Source: Phycisphaerae bacterium
Lineage (GTDB): Bacteria; Planctomycetota; Phycisphaerae; JAJVII01
Assembly: GCA_022072085.1 (NCBI GenBank)
Contig: JAJVII010000007.1
Coordinates: forward strand, 1 to 41,723
Length of the DNA: 41,723 nt
Direction of reading: 5' to 3'
The notes under the pieces: generated by a model
Database searches by the model: none
What the model saw: the letters and a program-made list of their open reading frames with translations, nothing else
What the model was told of the DNA's origin: nothing
Position numbers and translations under genes: made by a program
In this document: positions 36,255-41,723 of the stretch, one piece after another
How positions within the stretch are numbered: position 1 is the first letter of the stretch
Layout of the letters: each line of letters opens with the position of its first letter

Positions 36255-39200
36255 GTGTCCGCACGAAGAGTGATCTGCTGGATGTTGCTGTCGGCGGGCG
36301 TCCTCTGTGCCTGGACCGGCGGCGCCCGGGCCGGGGACCCCTACAAGACCATCTACAAGGACTATCGTCCTGACTTCATGGACGGGGTCGAAGGCGATCG
36401 GGACAACCGCACCGGCTGGCATCCCGACGCCAAGACCATGGAACTCTCGACCGAGCCGAAGTTCTTCACGCTCTGCATGCTCCACGAGGATTCCCGCGCG
36501 GTGGCCCTGGTCGAAGCGGGACTCAAGAAGGAGGCCGACGGGCAGTACCAGGAGGCACTGAAGGTCTATCAGCAGGTCATCGAAAAGTATCCCAGCACGA
36601 TGTACCGCGTATCCGACTACGGCGTGTTCGTGCCGGTGGCGCAGTATTGCCAGCGACGGATACTGGGCTTCCCGGCTGCGGAGTTGAGTTACTACCGGAC
36701 GATGTATGACGCTCCTGCCAAAGAAGCCTTCGAGCAGGCCCGGCGGCAGTACTCGCTACTGGGACTCAGCGACATCGTCGACGGCATGCTGGCGACCAGC
36801 TACGGCGGAGCAGCAGTCCTGGAACTGGGCAACGCGGCGCTGGACAGCGGGCACTACCTGGCGGCGCTGGAGTATTTTACCACGGTTCGCGACTTCTTCC
36901 CCGACGCCAGGCTGCACACGAAAGAACTGGAACTCAAGATCGCCTACTGCCACAAAATGCTAGGCATGAAGGACTCGCCCGCCGCCCCCAAGGCGCCGGC
37001 GGCTGACGGCATGGACCCCGACGCTCTCAAGCAGATGCAGGCGGTGGTCAATAGGGCGGCCTTCGTGCCGCCGCCCTTCCATTCGCAGTTGGCCAGCGAG
37101 CCCGGCAACATTGCGAGCGATGACTACACGCTCCCGCCGCCGACCGGCGACGCACTGGCACTGCAGCCGCCTGTCTGGGAGTTCACGCTGCCCGGATCGC
37201 GGCGAGACTTCTACTCCTACACCCAGCCGGTGATGAGCGACACCAGCGTCGTCTATCGCCATAAGAACATCGTTTACTGTCGCTCGATTCTCAACGGTGA
37301 GCTGCGCTGGACCAACGACCTGGGCGGCCGGGCGGTGTGGCAGAACTTCCGCGAGCGGCAGTATCCCCAGGAGGACCTGATCGTTCAGGACGGCATGGTC
37401 TTTACGGTGATCAGCAAAGGCGGGCCGAGCCTGGTCGCACTGGACGAGGTGACGGGCAACCTGCGCTGGGCCTACGGGCCGATGGTCGCCAGCAACGAGG
37501 AGGAGGCCAGAATGCGGTTCGAGGCCGCACCGGCCGGCGGCCCGCGGACGATCTACGCAGGCTACGTTCTGGACAACATCGAGGGCGAAACGCACACCGA
37601 CAGCGAATACGGCGTGATCGCATTCGACAGCACGACCGGCCGCGTTCACTGGCGTGTGCCGATCTGCCGGCTGGCGCCCGGCAAGTTTTCGGGCGGTTTC
37701 GCTGAGCAGCGCCGCAACCGCATCCGGAGTTTCACCAGCCCGCCGCTGTATCACCAGGGGACGGTTTACTACTGCACCAATGCCGGGGCGATCGCTGCGC
37801 TGGACGCACTGTCCGGCCGTATCAAGTGGCTGAGCCGCTACCCGTACTACACGACGGTCCACGACGCGACGCGGCAATTCGGCAGCGGCGGCGACACGGT
37901 GCAATACACCAGCATCTACTTCACGCCGCACAACCCGATGTTCTGGTACAACCAGAGGCCGCTGCTGGTGGACGAGGATCTCTACATCCTCCCGGTCGAC
38001 AGCCCCTACATGTTCAGCATGGACCGGCGGACCGGCTGTGTCCAGTGGAGCCGATACAAGCACGTGCGAAGCATTCGGCGGGAGGACCGCTACACCGATG
38101 GCGGCCCGACCTACCTGCTGGGCCCGACGCGCAAGGACCAACTCGTCCTCGTCCACAGCGGGCCTACGGACCCGGTTCAGATTGTCAACCGCAAGACCGG
38201 GAAGACCGAGTGGATCTCCGACACGCTGGAGAAACTGGAGACCTCGCCAGTGGCGTCGCTGGACGCCCCACAGGCGGGTCTGGGACGGCCCAGTTCCGTG
38301 CAGATGAACTACCGCTGGTACTGCCGCGCCGCCCGCCCCCTGCTGACCAGCGACGACAGGCTCTACACAACCGGCTTCACTTACATCGGCTGGCCGATCT
38401 TCGGCTGGGGCGCCACCGAGGCCGAGGTTGACCTCGATGCCCGCAAGATCACCGCCAAACGGCGGTACTTTGACGGCGCCCTGCTGGGTGCGATGGCCCG
38501 GGCGATCAACAGCAACGCCCCCGAAGCCCTCCAGGCGAATGAGGAGATCCCCAACAAGGACGAACGCACCAAACAGTGGATCGAGAACATGAAGAAGATC
38601 GTCGTCGACCAGGTCCCGGTCAACGATCACGGTCCCTTCTTTCCGTTCAGCCGCCTGACGGCCAACCGCTACGGCGTGCCGATCGAACTGCGCTTCGGCG
38701 CCCGCTCCATCGCCATGGTCTACGACCGCGACGCGATCACGGCCGCCATTGCGAAACGCAACGACCCGCAGGCTGCTTTCGCCAAGGCCGAGTTGGCCGT
38801 GGCGGACAGCCGCCTCGACGAGGCCGCCGCCCTGCTCAAGCAGTGCCTGGCGACCATCAGCAGCGAAGATCTCGACTTCCGCGCCGCCATCAACCAGCAG
38901 CTCTATCGCGTCTTCCAGAGGCTGGCCCGGCGGGCGATCCGCGCCAACCGCCCCGACGACGAACTGGCCAACTGCCTGGGCATGAGCCGCACTGCCAGCA
39001 CGCTGGCCGAGGAGATCGAGACGCTGTTTGCCGTTGCTGACGCGATGGAACACCGCGGTCAGGTCGCAGCCGCCGGCAAGGTGCTCCGGACGATCATCTC
39101 CACCTACGGCACGCACGAGTACCCCATCGCCCCGATCTCATTGAGCGACCCACAGGAAGTCACCGCGGCGGCCAGCCAGATATTCACGCGGTACAGCCAG

Positions 39201-40922
39201 ACGTTGACCAATCCTCTGTTCGAGCAGGAGATTCATCGAAGCATCGCGCTGATGAACAAGAGCCTGCCGCTCTACTTCGCCACGGTCAGCCCGCTGCCCA
39301 AGACCCTTACCGTACGGGCCGGCGAGTTGGCTGCGATGCGGCTGATGCTGCTCCAGAAGCGGGACACGGAGTTCGCCGCCGCCTTCGCCGCGGCCGGGAA
39401 AGAGGAACTGCCCAAGTCGACGCCGGAGGAGCAACTGACACGGCTCTGGGAGTTCCCCGCGACGCCCGCGGCCCAGGAGACCCTGGACGCACTGTTCAAG
39501 CTGGCTGCCGATCTGAAGGGCACGGCCGGCCAACTCCAGATGTGGCAACTCGCCGACGCGTCTCGGGTGAGCGGATTGAAGGTGGACCCGGCTTACCGGG
39601 ACCGGGTGGCCGCGCCGGTTGTCGACCTGTCGCGGGAAGCGGTCGCCGACGACCAGAAGCCGCGAATCCATGAGTGGAGCGACGAGGAAGGCGCGGCCCG
39701 CCTGGCCCTGGAACGCCGCGGCGACCGCACCATCGCCCCGGAAGTGATGTTCATCGGCGCCCGCGTGCGGCGGCGGCTGGACAACAAGTTTACCGTCACG
39801 GCGATCAACCTGGCTGACGGCAGGACGCTCTGGGAAACCGACGAGATGCGGCTGAAAGGCAAGGGCGCCGAGCCGGGCTTCTTCGAGGCCTTCGTCCACA
39901 GGGATCTCGTGCTCGTACACGGCCTGTACGACGTGCTGGCCCTGGAAATGAAGTCGGGCAAGGTGCGATGGAGCTATCGCGTCCCCTTCGATTTCGAAAT
40001 CCGTCACGCCCTGCTCTCCGGCGACCTGATGATCCTCTCTGGCAAGAGCGAGACGCTGGCGCTCTACGCCGACACCGACAGCGCCGCCGGCGAGGTCGTC
40101 TGGCAGGTCGGGGAGATGGGCGACATCTACAGCAATCCGTGGATGCGCGGCGATCGGCTGATCTGCGTCCGCAAGCTGCCTTACAACGTCACCGTTCGCT
40201 ACCGCAACACCGGCCGACTGATCGGGCGGATGAACCTGCCCGACCTGAGCATGTTCACGGATCACCCGCTGCTGGAGAATGGACCGGCTGAACTGCCGAT
40301 CGCCCATCACGACCAGCTTCTGGCCGTCAGCGACGGCTGGTATTACATCATGATCGACACCGACCGCATGAAGGTTCTGTGGAAGCGTCTGATCGACAGC
40401 AATGACCTGACCCGCGAGCCCGCAATGCGATTCGCGTTGGGCGCACGCTACATGACGGTCCTGAAGGAAGACTACGACCAGAAGATGATCTACCTGCTGT
40501 CGGCCGCCACGGGCGAGGTGCTCTGGAAAACCGACCCGAAGGACTCCCGTTCGCCGCAGCCCATGTACTCGGTCATCATCGACGGGGAGAAGGTCTACGG
40601 CATCCAGCCCCACGCCGGTCAGGGTTACTATGTCGTCGGCCGAGAGGGCAAGACCGGCACGCTGCTGTTCCGCACGGAGATCACCGGATACGACGGCAAG
40701 CCCGAGGTGAACCTGATTCCGCGGGTCATCGGCGGTCACGTCGTCGCGCGAGTGGGCGACCGCCAGATGTTCGAACTGCGGGCGTTTGAACTGACCAAGG
40801 GTAAGAACGTGGTCACGGTGAAGGAGAAAGGCGTCGGCCCGTTCGATGTCCACGGGCACATTTCCGGCACCGTGCAGGCCGGCCGACTGATCCTGCTCAG
40901 CAAGGACAAGTTGAGCCTGTAG
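36255..40922 (+). CDS. Giant secreted TPR/PQQ-type beta-propeller protein
   Basis: A 1555-residue protein that starts with GTG (GGGAGA lies 8 bases upstream). The signal peptide is 1-26 (TGGARA/GDP). An in-frame ATG is absent near the signal, and an ATG at 36248 is out of frame. A TPR region (about 70-240, EGQYQEALKVYQQVIEKYP-like) is followed by propeller 1 (about 304-830: NIVYCRSILNGELRWT, GVIAFDSTTGRVHWRV, AAIDALSGRIKWLSR-type blades). A second TPR-rich helical region (about 835-1100) precedes propeller 2 (about 1135-1545, FTVTAINLADGRTLWET, VLALEMKSGKVRWSY, LLSAATGEVLWKT). Its plan resembles the neighbouring 2056-residue protein without the CBM9-like part. It ends 9 bases from the convergent pyrophosphatase gene. 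Role unknown. Confidence 0.75.
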   Translation: MSARRVICWMLLSAGVLCAWTGGARAGDPYKTIYKDYRPDFMDGVEGDRDNRTGWHPDAKTMELSTEPKFFTLCMLHEDSRAVALVEAGLKKEADGQYQEALKVYQQVIEKYPSTMYRVSDYGVFVPVAQYCQRRILGFPAAELSYYRTMYDAPAKEAFEQARRQYSLLGLSDIVDGMLATSYGGAAVLELGNAALDSGHYLAALEYFTTVRDFFPDARLHTKELELKIAYCHKMLGMKDSPAAPKAPAADGMDPDALKQMQAVVNRAAFVPPPFHSQLASEPGNIASDDYTLPPPTGDALALQPPVWEFTLPGSRRDFYSYTQPVMSDTSVVYRHKNIVYCRSILNGELRWTNDLGGRAVWQNFRERQYPQEDLIVQDGMVFTVISKGGPSLVALDEVTGNLRWAYGPMVASNEEEARMRFEAAPAGGPRTIYAGYVLDNIEGETHTDSEYGVIAFDSTTGRVHWRVPICRLAPGKFSGGFAEQRRNRIRSFTSPPLYHQGTVYYCTNAGAIAALDALSGRIKWLSRYPYYTTVHDATRQFGSGGDTVQYTSIYFTPHNPMFWYNQRPLLVDEDLYILPVDSPYMFSMDRRTGCVQWSRYKHVRSIRREDRYTDGGPTYLLGPTRKDQLVLVHSGPTDPVQIVNRKTGKTEWISDTLEKLETSPVASLDAPQAGLGRPSSVQMNYRWYCRAARPLLTSDDRLYTTGFTYIGWPIFGWGATEAEVDLDARKITAKRRYFDGALLGAMARAINSNAPEALQANEEIPNKDERTKQWIENMKKIVVDQVPVNDHGPFFPFSRLTANRYGVPIELRFGARSIAMVYDRDAITAAIAKRNDPQAAFAKAELAVADSRLDEAAALLKQCLATISSEDLDFRAAINQQLYRVFQRLARRAIRANRPDDELANCLGMSRTASTLAEEIETLFAVADAMEHRGQVAAAGKVLRTIISTYGTHEYPIAPISLSDPQEVTAAASQIFTRYSQTLTNPLFEQEIHRSIALMNKSLPLYFATVSPLPKTLTVRAGELAAMRLMLLQKRDTEFAAAFAAAGKEELPKSTPEEQLTRLWEFPATPAAQETLDALFKLAADLKGTAGQLQMWQLADASRVSGLKVDPAYRDRVAAPVVDLSREAVADDQKPRIHEWSDEEGAARLALERRGDRTIAPEVMFIGARVRRRLDNKFTVTAINLADGRTLWETDEMRLKGKGAEPGFFEAFVHRDLVLVHGLYDVLALEMKSGKVRWSYRVPFDFEIRHALLSGDLMILSGKSETLALYADTDSAAGEVVWQVGEMGDIYSNPWMRGDRLICVRKLPYNVTVRYRNTGRLIGRMNLPDLSMFTDHPLLENGPAELPIAHHDQLLAVSDGWYYIMIDTDRMKVLWKRLIDSNDLTREPAMRFALGARYMTVLKEDYDQKMIYLLSAATGEVLWKTDPKDSRSPQPMYSVIIDGEKVYGIQPHAGQGYYVVGREGKTGTLLFRTEITGYDGKPEVNLIPRVIGGHVVARVGDRQMFELRAFELTKGKNVVTVKEKGVGPFDVHGHISGTVQAGRLILLSKDKLSL

Positions 40923-40931
40923 CCTCGCCGG

Positions 40932-41483
40932 TCACAGGGCGGCGGCTGCGACCAGCCGCTCGCGGCTCATGCGATAGAGGTCCAGCGACTTGGCGATAAT
41001 CGCCAGGGACTCTTCCCGTCCGAGGAACCGCTCGACCCGGACGGTCTTGTGTTCGAGCTGCTTGTAGTTCTCGAAGAAGTTCCGGACCTCGGCCAGCCGG
41101 TGCGGCGGCAGATCCTCGATTGAGTCGTAGGTTCGATACTCAGGGTCGTTGGCGTGGACGGCGATGATCTTGTCGTCTGCTTCCCCCTGGTCCATCATCT
41201 TCATCAGCCCGATCGGTTTGGCCGTCAGGATGCACAGCGGAACCACTGCCTCCTGCCCTAGTACCAGGATGTCCAGCGGGTCGTGGTCCTCACCGTAACT
41301 TTGCGGGATGAAGCCATAGTTGGCCGGGTAGTGAACGGCACTGTGCAACACGCGGTCCACGCGGATCAGGCCGCTGGCCTTGTCCAATTCATACTTCGTC
41401 TTGGACCCCTTGGGCACCTCGATGACGGCCCGCAACAGGACCGGTGATTCGGGGCCCGGTTCGACATCGTGCCAGGGATGCAT
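40932..41483 (-). CDS. ppa: Family I inorganic pyrophosphatase
   Basis: A 183-residue soluble pyrophosphatase hydrolysing PPi to two phosphates in the cytoplasm. Motifs include [14 protein letters not shown] (Lys30 region), [14 protein letters not shown] and the metal-binding core DHDPLD (66-71), followed by Asp98 ([10 protein letters not shown]), Asp103 and Asp104. The family signature usually has D-[SGDN]-D-P; here the second residue is His. The ATG at 41483 has GGAG eight bases upstream; the alternative TTG at 41489 lies too near that site. The gene faces the propeller gene with a 9-base gap. Family length and layout are normal. Confidence 0.92.
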   Translation of the reverse strand: MHPWHDVEPGPESPVLLRAVIEVPKGSKTKYELDKASGLIRVDRVLHSAVHYPANYGFIPQSYGEDHDPLDILVLGQEAVVPLCILTAKPIGLMKMMDQGEADDKIIAVHANDPEYRTYDSIEDLPPHRLAEVRNFFENYKQLEHKTVRVERFLGREESLAIIAKSLDLYRMSRERLVAAAAL

Positions 41484-41501
41484 CAGCAATTCTCCAAGTC
41501 A

Positions 41502-41536
41502 AGAGCCACTGCTGGTTTCCAGGCGGCTCTATGATA
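41502..41536 (-). promoter_or_regulatory. Possible leader stem-loop and -10 of the pyrophosphatase gene
   Basis: On the minus strand a -10-like TATCAT (41536-41531) lies upstream of the gene. Between it and the start codon the sequence folds into a two-part hairpin: AGAGCC/GGCTCT outer pairing (41502-41507 with 41525-41530) and CTGG/CCAG inner pairing (41512-41515 with 41519-41522). No good -35 was found, so the promoter is weakly supported. Confidence 0.2.
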
Positions 41537-41681
41537 GGCGCCCACTTTCGGCCGGAAGGCCTCGAAGGGAGATTCTTTGTCAGCCGGCGGTTCGGCACGA
41601 GGACGCCCTGCCGATGGCGCGACGCACGCATGAGGCGCAAGCCTGGGGTGCGGGCGGCCGATCAGGCGTTACGCAGATCAT

Positions 41682-41723
41682 TGGGCCCGGCTGGATTCGA
41701 ACCAGCGACCGACGGATTATGAG
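41682..41723 (-). tRNA. tRNA-Met(CAU), elongator type, 3-prime part only (cut by window edge)
   Basis: Read on the minus strand, the sequence holds an anticodon loop CTCATAA (anticodon CAT). It is followed by a short variable region and a T arm of GCTGG-TTCGAAT-CCAGC. The 3-prime acceptor strand CGGGCCC and discriminator A end at 41682; CCA is not encoded. The pattern agrees with bacterial elongator tRNA-Met. A CAU anticodon also occurs in lysidine-modified tRNA-Ile2, and the missing 5-prime half prevents a firm choice. The D arm and 5-prime acceptor strand lie outside the window. The stretch 41537-41681 between it and the pyrophosphatase leader holds nothing I can support. Confidence 0.85.

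Noticed and set aside
41444-41722. An open frame ending in GPAGFEPATDGL.
   Set aside because: That peptide is the well-known artefact of translating the antisense of a tRNA; the tRNA is present there on the minus strand.

Overview
The window is high-GC bacterial chromosome, densely coded and almost entirely on the plus strand. No mobile elements, CRISPR arrays or rRNA were seen. The gene set suggests a Planctomycetota bacterium, perhaps of the Phycisphaerae type. The hints are a PcRGLX/YetA-like polysaccharide-lyase homologue, a sulfatase-fold lipoprotein with TPRs, giant secreted PQQ-propeller/TPR proteins, an NPCBM protein, secreted QW-repeat toroid proteins and a MoxR-DUF58-VWA cluster. 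The taxonomy is inference only.

Layout: (1) 7-5874 holds two secreted proteins, a putative exo-rhamnogalacturonan-lyase-like protein and a TPR lipoprotein whose sulfatase-superfamily domain has lost several catalytic ligands. (2) 6111-10998 is a phosphate-response block: phoB-phoR, a porin and phoU. The promoters in front of phoB and the porin carry 11-bp-spaced direct repeats (Pho boxes). Both end in the same heptamer, CTAACAC, eight bases before a -10-like hexamer. (3) 11142-17593 is a complete SUF iron-sulfur assembly operon led by an Rrf2-family regulator: rrf2-sufB-sufC-sufD-sufS-sufU-sufT. Its strong promoter is overlapped by a 25-bp imperfect palindrome resembling an IscR type 1 site, which suggests autoregulation. 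(4) 17761-40922 is a 23-kb co-directional run: MoxR ATPase, DUF58 protein, two membrane VWA proteins, a membrane protein with a large extracytoplasmic part, a periplasmic coiled-coil protein, a QW-repeat toroid protein, a beta-repeat/NPCBM protein and two giant propeller/TPR proteins. It looks like one envelope-associated system and is the best candidate for an undescribed system here. (5) On the minus strand lie a family I inorganic pyrophosphatase and, cut by the window edge, an elongator-type tRNA-Met(CAU).

Stable stem-loops sit in several intercistronic gaps (porin-phoU, sufD-sufS, the coiled-coil/toroid gap). This suggests expression is tuned within operons by RNA structure. No gap between called genes exceeds 300 bases. 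Functions are assigned by reading motifs by eye; no database search was run.
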